A stretch of DNA of 64,000 nucleotides, from contig NZ_JAUSZX010000001.1 in the NCBI RefSeq assembly GCF_030818015.1, forward strand, positions 3,224,001-3,288,000. The letters run 5' to 3'. Every line of letters starts with the position of its first letter. Position 1 is the first letter of the stretch. Shown here piece by piece: positions 24,176 through 34,824 of the stretch. This stretch comes from Arthrobacter globiformis. Lineage in GTDB: Bacteria > Actinomycetota > Actinomycetes > Actinomycetales > Micrococcaceae. Position numbers and translations under genes: made by a program. The notes beneath the pieces are model-generated. The model was given only the letters and a program-made list of their open reading frames with translations, made no database searches and was not told where the DNA came from.

Positions 24176-24591
24176 TTGTTCTTCCTGGTCACCAGGCGCG
24201 TGGCGCTCCAGTCCTTGGAAACGCCCGCGGACGTGGTGCAGTGCAGTCCCGCAGTCGGTGCCGCGTCCTGGATGTCGGAGGGCGAAACATATCCGGGACG
24301 GCCTGACTTGGGCGTGAGGACCCACACCACCCCGCCCTCGGTGAGCGTCGTCAGCGAGTCGACGAGCGTATCCACGAGGTCGCCGTCGCCGTCCCGCCAC
24401 CAGAAGATCACGGCGTCCACGACGTCGTGATCATCCTCATCCAGAAGCTCTGACCCCGTCAGATCCTCTATGTCATCACGCAAGTCGAGATCGACGTCGT
24501 CGTCGTAACCGAACTCCTGAATCAGATCCCCGTCCTTGAAACCCAATTTTTCCGCCACATTTACCGAAGTGGCGGCGTCGGCCTCGCTCAC
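24172..24591 (-). CDS. DUF3052 domain-containing protein
   Basis: Conserved actinobacterial protein of unknown function, 139 residues and strongly acidic in its first half (EFGYDDDVDLDLRDDIED). The conserved core VAEKLGFKDGDLIQEFG at about 10-26 and FWWRDGDGDLVDTLVD, TPKSGRPGYV later mark the family. GTG start at 24591 with AGGAGGAAC upstream; an ATG-initiated longer frame lacks support. Translationally coupled to the peroxiredoxin gene and divergent from aceE. This neighbourhood (aceE, DUF3052, peroxiredoxin) is recurrent in actinobacteria. Confidence 0.88.
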   Translation of the reverse strand: MSEADAATSVNVAEKLGFKDGDLIQEFGYDDDVDLDLRDDIEDLTGSELLDEDDHDVVDAVIFWWRDGDGDLVDTLVDSLTTLTEGGVVWVLTPKSGRPGYVSPSDIQDAAPTAGLHCTTSAGVSKDWSATRLVTRKNK

Positions 24592-24959
24592 GTGTTCCTC
24601 CTGTGCATGGTGATTTCGATTACTCCAAGCCAACACCCTTTGGGCGTGTGCTTCAAGCTACGTGCGCCGCTGCGCGGCTTATTGTGCGTCACACAACAAG
24701 TATGACGGTCAAATAGGGCAGCCGGTTCAAGCGCGGCTACGCATCCGCAGGCCGTCAGAGCTACAGTGACTGTTGACAACTATGCCTAGAGGGGCGACCG
24801 CCTCCACCGAATAGGCAGTCATACACACGAGATAGAACCCTGCCCGGCGCACATGACCGGGCTGTTGTAACCGATATGACGCACACGACGCGTTCACGCC
24901 GGGCAGCTACCCTGCCGGACCTGAGTGCGCCGGTGAATGCGCGCAAAGAGAGGTTGGAC
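24592..24959. other. Divergent intergenic region upstream of aceE
   Basis: A 368-base stretch without a convincing gene. It has lower GC than its surroundings and contains a perfect TTGACA (24773-24778) on the plus strand but no clear partner -10, and TTGACC on the minus strand near 24708. Short inverted repeats are present near 24840-24870 (GCCCGG...CCGGGC). I see no tRNA or known riboswitch in it. Confidence 0.4.
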
Positions 24960-27701
<2,742 letters not shown>

Positions 27702-27726
27702 CTCGGCCGGCTGAGCCCTACTACGA

Positions 27727-27770
27727 ACGACGGCGGTCCCCACCCACGGTGGGGGCCGCCGTCGTCGTTT
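27727..27770 (+). terminator. Terminator of aceE
   Basis: Stem of about 16-17 bp (27727-27743 with 27749-27764) around a five-base loop, followed by CGTTT, 25 bases after the aceE stop. Confidence 0.85.
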
Positions 27771-27829
27771 GCGGTACTTCAGCAGTACTTCGGGAACCGC
27801 CGGACGAGCTGTGACGCAGCCCAACCGCA

Positions 27830-27848
27830 GTTGTAGCCTTTGCACAAA
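27830..27848 (+). promoter_or_regulatory. Candidate FasR box upstream of fasR
   Basis: GTTGTAG-N5-GCACAAA. The left half is identical to the perfect palindrome before fabD and the right half shares the ACAA core. It is centred about 46 bases before the predicted fasR start, suggesting autoregulation. Confidence 0.45.
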
Positions 27849-27884
27849 ATGGAGCTTGCCCCGCAGGCACCGTATGCTCGAATT

Positions 27885-29129
27885 ATGCCCGAGCCGTCCC
27901 CCTCCCCTGCACCGCGCAAACCGCCCTCCCGGACCATGACCCCGGAGAAGACGGAGACCCTGAAAAAGCTCAGGGCCAGCGTCGGTCAGTTGTCCACCAC
28001 CACCATGCGCCAGTTGGAAAAATCCCTGCCGTGGTACAGCCGGCTCAGTTCGGACGAGCGCTCCGCGCTGGGCCTCGTGGCGCAGAACGGCATCGCGGCC
28101 TTCGTCACCTGGTATGAGCGCCCCAGTTCCCCGTCCTGGATCCTGTCCGACGTTTTCGGCACCGCCCCGACGGAACTGACCCGGTCCATCAGCCTGCAAA
28201 AGGCGCTCCAGCTCATCCGGATCGTCGTGGAAGTGGTGGAGGACCAGGTTCCGGTCATCGCTCCCGAAGCGGACCAGCCCTCCCTGCGCGAAGCAGTCCT
28301 CCGGTACTCGCGGGAAGTGGCCTTTGCCGCCGCCGACGTGTATGCCCGGGCCGCGGAATCCCGGGGATCCTGGGACACGCGGCTCGAAGCCCTGATTGTG
28401 GACGCCATCCTGCGCGGCGAAAACACTGACGCGCTACGCTCCAGGATCGCCGCGCTCGGCTGGAAGGCGCAGGAGCGCTTCACCGTGATGGTGGGGAACT
28501 CGCCGTCGGAACCCAGCGCCAGCTACGTCAGCGAACTGCGCCGCATGGCTGGCCGGTACGCGGAGGATGCCCTCGTGGGAATCCAAGGCGACCGCCTCAT
28601 CCTGATCCTGGGCGGCGTTCACGACCGGGAAACCGCGTATGTGAAGCTCAGCGAAATGTTCGCGCCCGGTCCGGTGGTTTACGGCGCGGAAGCCAGCTCC
28701 CTGCTGGAGGCCAGCGGCTCGGCGCAGTCTGCCTTCGCCGGCCTCACTGCCGCCCGGGCATGGCCCGCCGCTCCGCGCCCGGTGGCAGCCGACGATCTCC
28801 TGCCGGAACGTGTCATCTCCGGGGACGATGCCGCCCGGCGGTCGCTGGTGAAAAACATCTACCGGCCGCTCCTCGCGGCGTCCAACGGGCTGGTGGAAAC
28901 GCTCGGCACCTACCTGGAGCTGGGGCATTCACTCGAGGCGACAGCGCGGGAACTCTTCGTCCATGCCAACACGGTGCGGTACCGTCTCAAGCGTGTTTGT
29001 GATGTGACAGGCTGGGATCCGCTACTCCCCCGCGAGGCTTTCGTGCTCCAGGCAGCCCTGGTGGTGGGGCGGCTTTCCACTCCGCCGAAGCCCGCCGTCG
29101 AGCGTGTTGCCGCGCGGAACACGAATTGA
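27885..29129 (+). CDS. fasR: PucR-type regulator of fatty acid synthesis (FasR-like)
   Basis: Transcription factor with a PucR-type C-terminal helix-turn-helix (FVHANTVRYRLKRVCDVTGWD, split over residues about 360-385) and a central GGDEF-like region. In Streptomyces the gene in this position, also PucR-like, activates the fabD-fabH-acpP-fabF operon; the same arrangement here supports that role. It is 414 residues. ATG 27885 is chosen: TATGCT at 27873-27878 lies six bases upstream and there is no Shine-Dalgarno, so the mRNA is probably leaderless. An in-frame ATG at 27849 overlaps the promoter. Directly upstream of fabD with a separate palindrome between them. Confidence 0.88.
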   Translation: MPEPSPSPAPRKPPSRTMTPEKTETLKKLRASVGQLSTTTMRQLEKSLPWYSRLSSDERSALGLVAQNGIAAFVTWYERPSSPSWILSDVFGTAPTELTRSISLQKALQLIRIVVEVVEDQVPVIAPEADQPSLREAVLRYSREVAFAAADVYARAAESRGSWDTRLEALIVDAILRGENTDALRSRIAALGWKAQERFTVMVGNSPSEPSASYVSELRRMAGRYAEDALVGIQGDRLILILGGVHDRETAYVKLSEMFAPGPVVYGAEASSLLEASGSAQSAFAGLTAARAWPAAPRPVAADDLLPERVISGDDAARRSLVKNIYRPLLAASNGLVETLGTYLELGHSLEATARELFVHANTVRYRLKRVCDVTGWDPLLPREAFVLQAALVVGRLSTPPKPAVERVAARNTN

Positions 29130-29132
29130 ACC

Positions 29133-29151
29133 GTTGTAGACTTCCTACAAC
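29133..29151. promoter_or_regulatory. Candidate FasR box upstream of the FAS-II operon
   Basis: Perfect seven-base inverted repeat GTTGTAG-ACTTC-CTACAAC starting three bases after the fasR stop and about 70 bases before fabD. A variant with the same left half occurs before fasR. Confidence 0.55.
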
Positions 29152-29217
29152 CTGACCCCGTGAGCTTGGTGTACGGAAACACCAATGGATCACCCGGTAA
29201 TTTGGAAAGCTGGATAC

Positions 29218-30147
29218 GTGCTTGCAATCGTCTGCCCTGGACAGGGCTCACAGACCCCCGGTTTCCTCGCCCCTTGGCTGGAACTGCCCTCCGTAGCAGG
29301 CCATTTGGCCTCCCTGAGCGAAATTGCAGGCATCGACCTCACTGCGCACGGGACCACCTCTGACGAGGAAACCATTAAGGACACCGCCGTCGCGCAGCCG
29401 CTCATTGTCGCGGCCGGGCTGGTAGCCGCCAAGTCGCTGTTCGACGTCGAACTCAGCACTCTGCCGGTCATCCTGGCCGGGCACTCGGTGGGTGAGATCA
29501 CGGCGTCCGCGCTGGCCGGCGTGCTCACCGAAAAGGAAGCCATGACGTTTGTGCGCGAACGCGCCAACAGCATGGCCGCGGCCGCTGCCGTCACCCCCAC
29601 CGGCATGAGCGCCGTGGTGGGCGGCGACCCCGCCGAAGTCCTCGCCGCCATCGAGGCCGCCGGCGCAACGCCAGCAAATGTCAACGGCGCGGGCCAGACC
29701 GTCGCCGCCGGCACCTTCGAACAGCTCAAGGCACTGGCCGAGAATCCGCCGGCCAAGGCGCGCGTGATTCCGCTGAAGGTCGCCGGGGCATTCCACACCT
29801 CACACATGGCTCCCGCTGTGAGCGCCCTCGAGGCGCTCCGCCCGGAACTGCAGCCACAGGCACCTGCCGTGCCGCTGCTGTCCAACTTCGACGGCCAGGA
29901 GGTTACAGCGGGCACCGCCGCCGTCGACAGCCTGATCGCACAGGTGTCGCGGCCGGTCCGCTGGGACCTCTGCATGGAGACCCTCGTGAACCGCGGAGTC
30001 ACCGGCGTCATCGAACTCGCTCCGGCGGGCACCCTGGCCGGACTGGCCAAGCGGGGCATGCCGGGCGTCAAGACCGTTGCTGTCAAAACGCCGGACGACC
30101 TGTCCGCGGCCCTTGCACTCTTCGCAGAACTGGAAGGACAGGCATGA
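29218..30147 (+). CDS. fabD: Malonyl-CoA:ACP transacylase
   Basis: Transfers malonyl from CoA to acyl carrier protein. VCPGQGSQTPG (residues 5-15) begins the domain; the nucleophile Ser is in GHSVGEITA, and the catalytic His in GAFHTSHM. It is 309 residues, normal. GTG 29218 is chosen because GGAAAG lies upstream and homologues start with this stretch; the ATG at 29185 adds an unconserved MDHPVIWKAGY. First gene of fabD-fabH-acpP-fabF, overlapping fabH by four bases. Confidence 0.95.
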   Translation: MLAIVCPGQGSQTPGFLAPWLELPSVAGHLASLSEIAGIDLTAHGTTSDEETIKDTAVAQPLIVAAGLVAAKSLFDVELSTLPVILAGHSVGEITASALAGVLTEKEAMTFVRERANSMAAAAAVTPTGMSAVVGGDPAEVLAAIEAAGATPANVNGAGQTVAAGTFEQLKALAENPPAKARVIPLKVAGAFHTSHMAPAVSALEALRPELQPQAPAVPLLSNFDGQEVTAGTAAVDSLIAQVSRPVRWDLCMETLVNRGVTGVIELAPAGTLAGLAKRGMPGVKTVAVKTPDDLSAALALFAELEGQA

Positions 30148-31205
30148 GCACGCCGGTACTGAAGCAGACCCCACTCAACGAGCACACCCGGATCCTGGGC
30201 CTCGGCGCTTACCGCCCTGACGTCCTGGTCACCAATGAGGACGTGTGCCAGTGGATCGATTCCTCCGACGAGTGGATCCGCCAGCGTACCGGCATCGTCA
30301 CCCGCCACCGTGCACCCGCAGACGTCAGCGTGATCGACATGGCCGAGGGCGCCGCCCGTGAGGCCATGCAGAAGGCAGGCATCGAGGCATCCCAGCTCGG
30401 CGCCGTCATCGTCTCCACGGTGACCCACCCGTACGCCACGCCGTCCGCTGCCGCGAGCCTTGCCGACCGGCTGGGCGCCACGCCGGCCCCGGCCTTTGAT
30501 ATCTCCGCTGCCTGCGCCGGCTACTGCTACGGCATAGCCCAAGGCGACGCGCTGGTCCGTTCGGGGGCCGCCAACTACGTCCTCGTTGTCGGCGCGGAAA
30601 AGCTCTCCGACGTCATCGACAACCGCGAACGCACCATCTCGTTCCTGCTGGGCGACGGCGCCGGCGCCGTCGTCATCGGCCCGTCGGACACCCCCGGCAT
30701 CGCGCCGTCGGTGTGGGGTTCGGACGGCAGCAAGTGGGATGCCATCGGCATGACCCGCTCCATGCTGGACGTCCGCGACCTCGGCCTGGCGGCACGCCGG
30801 TCCGACTCCACCGGCGACCTCGCGCTCCTCGAAGAGGCGCAGGAACTCTATCCGACCCTCCGCCAGGACGGCCAGACGGTGTTCCGCTGGGCGGTCTGGG
30901 AGATGGCCAAGGTAGCCCAGCAGGCTCTGGACGCCGCCGGTGTCCAGGCCGAGGACCTGGTGGCCTTCATTCCGCACCAGGCCAACATGCGGATCATCGA
31001 TGAGATGGTCAAGAAGCTGAAGCTGCCCGAGACCGTCACCGTGGCCCGGGACATCGCCGATGCCGGCAACACCTCGGCGGCCTCGATTCCCTTGGCCACG
31101 CACCGCCTGCTCCAGGAAAACCCCGCACTGAGCGGCGGACTGGCCCTGCAGATTGGCTTCGGCGCCGGGCTGGTCTTCGGCGCCCAGGTAATTGTCCTTC
31201 CGTAG
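30144..31205 (+). CDS. fabH: 3-oxoacyl-ACP synthase III
   Basis: Starts fatty acid synthesis by condensing a short acyl-CoA with malonyl-ACP; in Gram-positives it favours branched primers. The triad is Cys124 in DISAACAGYCYG, His in FIPHQANMRI and Asn in DAGNTSAASIP. It is 353 residues, about 30 more than E. coli FabH, with an insertion around ARRSDSTGDLALLEEA. ATG overlaps the fabD stop (ATGA), so translation is coupled. In actinobacteria it sits between fabD and acpP, as here. Confidence 0.95.
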   Translation: MSTPVLKQTPLNEHTRILGLGAYRPDVLVTNEDVCQWIDSSDEWIRQRTGIVTRHRAPADVSVIDMAEGAAREAMQKAGIEASQLGAVIVSTVTHPYATPSAAASLADRLGATPAPAFDISAACAGYCYGIAQGDALVRSGAANYVLVVGAEKLSDVIDNRERTISFLLGDGAGAVVIGPSDTPGIAPSVWGSDGSKWDAIGMTRSMLDVRDLGLAARRSDSTGDLALLEEAQELYPTLRQDGQTVFRWAVWEMAKVAQQALDAAGVQAEDLVAFIPHQANMRIIDEMVKKLKLPETVTVARDIADAGNTSAASIPLATHRLLQENPALSGGLALQIGFGAGLVFGAQVIVLP

Positions 31206-31286
31206 CAATTCCGAGAACCAAGCCGCAACCGCGGTTTGCCCATTTCCGGCATCCTCTGCCGGCAATAACAAGAAAAGGAGCCATCA

Positions 31287-31532
31287 ATGGCTAGCAACGA
31301 AGAGATCCTGGCCGGACTGGCTGAAATCGTCAACGAAGAGACCGGCCTGGCCCCCGAGGCCGTCGAGCTGGACAAGTCCTTCACCGAGGACCTGGACATC
31401 GACTCCATCTCCATGATGACCATCGTCGTCAACGCCGAAGAGAAGTTCGGCGTCCGCATCCCGGACGAAGAGGTCAAGAACCTCAAGACCGTCGGCGACG
31501 CCGTGGACTTCATCTCCAACGCCCAGGCGTAA
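31287..31532 (+). CDS. acpP: Acyl carrier protein
   Basis: Carrier of the growing acyl chain on a phosphopantetheine arm. The attachment Ser is in the family motif EDLDIDSISMM (residues about 33-43). It is an acidic protein of 81 residues, normal size. The Shine-Dalgarno AAAAGGAG lies seven bases before the ATG. Third positions are almost all C or G, as expected for a highly expressed gene. It is followed by an unusually long (202-base) gap before fabF that holds hairpins. Confidence 0.96.
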   Translation: MASNEEILAGLAEIVNEETGLAPEAVELDKSFTEDLDIDSISMMTIVVNAEEKFGVRIPDEEVKNLKTVGDAVDFISNAQA

Positions 31533-31592
31533 GTAAAACACCAGCCGTCATCGGCTTCTGCCGCTACAGGCTTCAGCCTTCACGGCTGAACC

Positions 31593-31651
31593 CGGCTGGC
31601 CGGCCCGGACTTTCCGGATCGGCCAGCCGATGCACCACCCCTAATTTTTTT
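31593..31651 (+). other. Hairpin and T-tract in the acpP-fabF spacer
   Basis: CGGCTGGCCG (31593-31602) pairs perfectly with 31620-31629, with an inner CCGGA/TCCGG stem; a run of seven T residues follows only 13 bases later. A partial terminator, an RNA-processing site or a means of raising acpP relative to fabF are possible. Confidence 0.45.
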
Positions 31652-31734
31652 GCAGATTTCCCCCGCACGCCACCCACTCCGGCCTCCGGCCAGCAGCACA
31701 GGACACGGCAGGCGCACCGACAGAGAGTGATCCC

Positions 31735-32970
31735 ATGACACGCAAAGTAGTCATTACAGGTCTGGGTGCCACCACGCCCATCGGCGGCGATGTACCCACG
31801 ATGTGGCAGAACGCGCTGAAGGGGGTTTCCGGAGCCCACACTCTCGAGGATGAGTGGGTAGCCAAGTACGAACTGCCGGTCCACTTCGCCGCCCGGTGCT
31901 CCACGCCCGCCCTCGACGTTCTGAGTCGCGTTGAGGCCAAGCGTATGGACCCGTCAACCCAGTTCGGCGTCATCGCCGCACGCGAAGCGTGGGCCGATTC
32001 AGGCATCACCGAAATCGACCCAGACCGGCTGGCCGTGGCCTTCGCCACCGGCATCGGCGGCGTCTGGACGCTCCTGGACGCGTGGGACACGCTGAAGGAG
32101 AAGGGCCCCCGCCGCGTCCTGCCCATGACGGTTCCGATGCTCATGCCCAACGGCGTGGCCGCCGCCGTCAGCCTGGACCTGGGCGCCCGCGCCGGTGCGC
32201 ACACTCCCGTTTCCGCCTGCGCGTCCGGTACGGAAGCAATGCACCTCGGACTGGACCTGATCCGCTCAGGCAAGGCCGACGTCGTCATGTGCGGTGGCGC
32301 CGAAGCCGCCATCCACCCGATGCCGCTGGCAGCGTTCTCCTCGATGCAGGCCCTCTCCCGGCGCAACGACGATCCCGAGCACGCCTCGCGCCCCTATGAC
32401 CTTGACCGTGACGGCTTCGTCATGGGCGAAGGCGCCGGCGCGCTGGTGCTGGAAGCGGAGGAGCACGCCCTCGCCCGCGGTGCACGGATCTACGGCGAGC
32501 TCGCCGGTACGTCCGTGACCGCCGACGCCTACCACATCACGGCACCGGACCCCCAAGGCCTGGGCGCCACCCGCGCCCTCAAGGCAGCCATGTTCGACGG
32601 CCGCATCCAGGCGGAGGACGTCGTCCACGTCAACGCCCACGCAACGTCGACGCCGGTCGGAGACAAGCCGGAGTACACGGCCCTGAAGGCGGCGCTCGGC
32701 AACCACGTCGGGAACGTTGCCGTCTCGGCCACCAAGTCGCAGATGGGCCACCTGCTCGGCGCGTCCGGCGCCGTCGAGGCCGTCCTCACCGTCCTGGCAG
32801 TCCACGAGCGCAAGGCTCCCCTCACCATCAACCTCGAGAACCAGGATCCGGAGATCCCGCTCGACGTTGTGACCTCGGCCCGCGAACTGCCGGCCGGTGA
32901 CATCGTCGCGCTCAGCAACTCGTTCGGCTTCGGCGGGCACAACGCCGTCGTCGCCATCCGCAGCGTGTGA
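31735..32970 (+). CDS. fabF: 3-oxoacyl-ACP synthase II
   Basis: Elongating ketosynthase. The nucleophile Cys is in VSACASGTEAM (about residue 163); the two catalytic His are in VNAHATSTPVGD and KSQMGHLLGASGA; GFGGHNA is at the C-terminus. It is 411 residues, normal. ATG with AGAGAG upstream. Last gene of the FAS-II operon; a strong terminator follows. FabI, FabG and FabZ functions are not encoded here, so reduction and dehydration steps are supplied from elsewhere. Confidence 0.96.
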   Translation: MTRKVVITGLGATTPIGGDVPTMWQNALKGVSGAHTLEDEWVAKYELPVHFAARCSTPALDVLSRVEAKRMDPSTQFGVIAAREAWADSGITEIDPDRLAVAFATGIGGVWTLLDAWDTLKEKGPRRVLPMTVPMLMPNGVAAAVSLDLGARAGAHTPVSACASGTEAMHLGLDLIRSGKADVVMCGGAEAAIHPMPLAAFSSMQALSRRNDDPEHASRPYDLDRDGFVMGEGAGALVLEAEEHALARGARIYGELAGTSVTADAYHITAPDPQGLGATRALKAAMFDGRIQAEDVVHVNAHATSTPVGDKPEYTALKAALGNHVGNVAVSATKSQMGHLLGASGAVEAVLTVLAVHERKAPLTINLENQDPEIPLDVVTSARELPAGDIVALSNSFGFGGHNAVVAIRSV

Positions 32971-32989
32971 TGTGGCAACGAATGGCCGA

Positions 32990-33024
32990 AGAAGCCCCCG
33001 CCGGTTGGCGGGGGCTTCTCCGTT
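32990..33024 (+). terminator. Terminator of the FAS-II operon
   Basis: Twelve-base perfect stem GAAGCCCCCGCC (32991-33002) with 33007-33018, four-base loop, then TCCGTT, 20 bases after the fabF stop. Confidence 0.85.
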
Positions 33025-33084
33025 GCTATGGGGGATTGCCAAGGCTGGTGTATCAGCCGGGCAGGCGTCAACCGACCTTTCTCG

Positions 33085-33588
33085 TCAACCGACCTGGTGC
33101 AGCCAGCGCACCGGAGCACCTTCGGCGGCGTGCCTGAACGGTTCCAGCTCCTCGTCCCACGCCTCACCGAGGGCAAGCGACAGCTCGTGATAAACGGCTG
33201 AGGGATCGCCGGCGCCGGCCTCATAGGCGTAGCGGATGCGGTCCTCTGACACCATGATGTTGCCGTGCACGTCCGTCACGGCATGGAAAATGCCCAGCTC
33301 GGGTGTGTGGGACCAGCGTCCGCCGTCCACGCCCTGGCTGGGTTCTTCGGTGACCTCGAAGCGCAGGTGTGCCCAGCCCCGAAGGGCAGACGCAAGCTGC
33401 GCACCTGTCCCCTGCGCGCCGGTCCAGGACAGCTCCGAGCGGAACATTCCGGGCGCGGCGGGCTGAGGGGTCCACTCCAGATCCGTTCGCTTGTCCACGA
33501 CGGATCCGATGGCCCACTCAACGTGAGGGCACAGTGCGGTAGGGGCCGAGTGAATAAACAGCACACCGCGGGTCATTGCAACAGACAT
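33085..33588 (-). CDS. DUF3145 domain-containing protein
   Basis: Conserved actinobacterial protein of unknown function, 167 residues. TRGVLFIHSAPTALCPHVEWA at the N-terminus (about 6-26) and AYHELSLALGEAWDEELEPFRHA-type C-terminus are family hallmarks and commonly sit next to fabF. ATG 33588 is chosen because GGAGG lies five bases upstream; an ATG at 33576 is an alternative and the longer upstream frame is unsupported. No signal peptide or membrane segment. Convergent with the FAS-II operon. Confidence 0.88.
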   Translation of the reverse strand: MSVAMTRGVLFIHSAPTALCPHVEWAIGSVVDKRTDLEWTPQPAAPGMFRSELSWTGAQGTGAQLASALRGWAHLRFEVTEEPSQGVDGGRWSHTPELGIFHAVTDVHGNIMVSEDRIRYAYEAGAGDPSAVYHELSLALGEAWDEELEPFRHAAEGAPVRWLHQVG

Positions 33589-33683
33589 TCCATCCTCCAT
33601 AGCTGTAGGTACGTCTTCCCCAACGACCTGCATGGACAGATATTTGCTGCTCCGGGCACCGCGTGATGCCTGTGATTCCTGCC

Positions 33684-33713
33684 AATCTATGAAATTACTT
33701 GCCGGACTGACAA
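33684..33713 (-). promoter_or_regulatory. Predicted promoter of the DUF3145 gene
   Basis: Minus-strand TTGTCA (33708-33713) and TAGATT (33684-33689) with an 18-base spacer, in an AT-richer region. Gives a leader of about 90 bases. A palindrome GTGCTT-G-AAGCAC lies about 20 bases further upstream. Confidence 0.5.
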
Positions 33714-33841
33714 GAGGCGCCCGAATACTGTGCTTCAAGCACAACTTGAAAGTTGCCGAACTTGGATCTTATTGTGCCGTACGCCGTCTAATTACGCCAG
33801 TGCAATTCGGCGTGGTGTAGAAGACGCGCCGAAGAAACGGC

Positions 33842-34768
33842 CTAGGCGCGCGGATGGGCCTGCTGATAGCTCTTCCGCAGACGGTCCACGGATACGTGGG
33901 TATAGATTTGGGTGGTCGCGAGGCTGCTATGACCGAGTATTTCCTGGACCGCTCGAAGGTCTGCGCCGCCGTCGAGCAGATGCGTCGCTGCGGTGTGCCG
34001 CAGGGCATGCGGGCCTGTGGCGGAGGTATCGCCGAGCGCGTCGAACAGTCCCTTCACCACGCTGCGGACCTGGCGCTGGTCCACGCGCCGGCCGCGCGCA
34101 CCGAGGAAGAGAGCCGGTCCGCTGTCCCCGGCAGCAAGCCTTCCCCGTCCGCGGCGCAGCCAGTCGTCGACGGCGAGCGCAGCCGGGAGCCCGTAGGGCA
34201 CCGTCCGTTCCTTGTTGCCTTTACCGAGTACGCGCAGGGTTCTGCGGTCCGGGTCGAGGTCATCGACGTCCAGAGCCGCCAGCTCGCCGACGCGGACACC
34301 GGTGGCGTAAAGCAGCTCAACCATGGCCCGGTCGCGCAGCGCCATGGGATCACCGACTTTGGCCGCCTCGTTGAGATCCGCCAGCAGGCGAGAGAGCTGT
34401 TGCTGCTGTAACACGCCCGGCAGGGAACCATCACGCTTGGGGGCCTGCAGGCGCAGGGCCGGATCGGTTTCGATCAGTTCTTCCCGCAGCGCCCAGGAGG
34501 TGAAGGTCCGCGCCGTGGCGGCACGGCGGGCAAGCGTGGAACGGGACGCGCCGGCCTCGCTCTGGCTGCCGAGCCAGCGCCGGAGGGTGCCCAGTTCGAG
34601 CCCCGCGGGCTCGGTGACTCCTTCACCGGCCGCATAGCCCAGCAGGCTGGAGACGTCGGACAGATATGCGCGCACGGTGTGTTCGGACCGGGCCCGCTCG
34701 CCCGTCAGGTATCGTCCGAAACCCGTCACGGCCCGGGCGAGGGCGGCCGGCAGTTCCTGTTTCTCCAC
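33842..34768 (-). CDS. xerC: Tyrosine recombinase XerC
   Basis: Site-specific recombinase that, with XerD, resolves chromosome dimers at dif. The SAM-like N-terminal core-binding domain (about 1-95) is followed by the catalytic domain with the full set: Arg in ATGVRVGEL, Lys in [20 protein letters not shown] with His and Arg, the second His in [10 protein letters not shown], and the Tyr nucleophile in IYTHVS. It is 308 residues. GTG start; a GACAGT box lies six bases upstream. Located before dprA-comM... in reverse order on the same strand (56 bases after dprA), a usual actinobacterial position. Confidence 0.93.
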   Translation of the reverse strand: MEKQELPAALARAVTGFGRYLTGERARSEHTVRAYLSDVSSLLGYAAGEGVTEPAGLELGTLRRWLGSQSEAGASRSTLARRAATARTFTSWALREELIETDPALRLQAPKRDGSLPGVLQQQQLSRLLADLNEAAKVGDPMALRDRAMVELLYATGVRVGELAALDVDDLDPDRRTLRVLGKGNKERTVPYGLPAALAVDDWLRRGRGRLAAGDSGPALFLGARGRRVDQRQVRSVVKGLFDALGDTSATGPHALRHTAATHLLDGGADLRAVQEILGHSSLATTQIYTHVSVDRLRKSYQQAHPRA

Positions 34769-34824
34769 TCCCCCACTGTCCCAGCATTTGGCACAGAATC
34801 AAGAAACGGCACGGATAATCAGAC

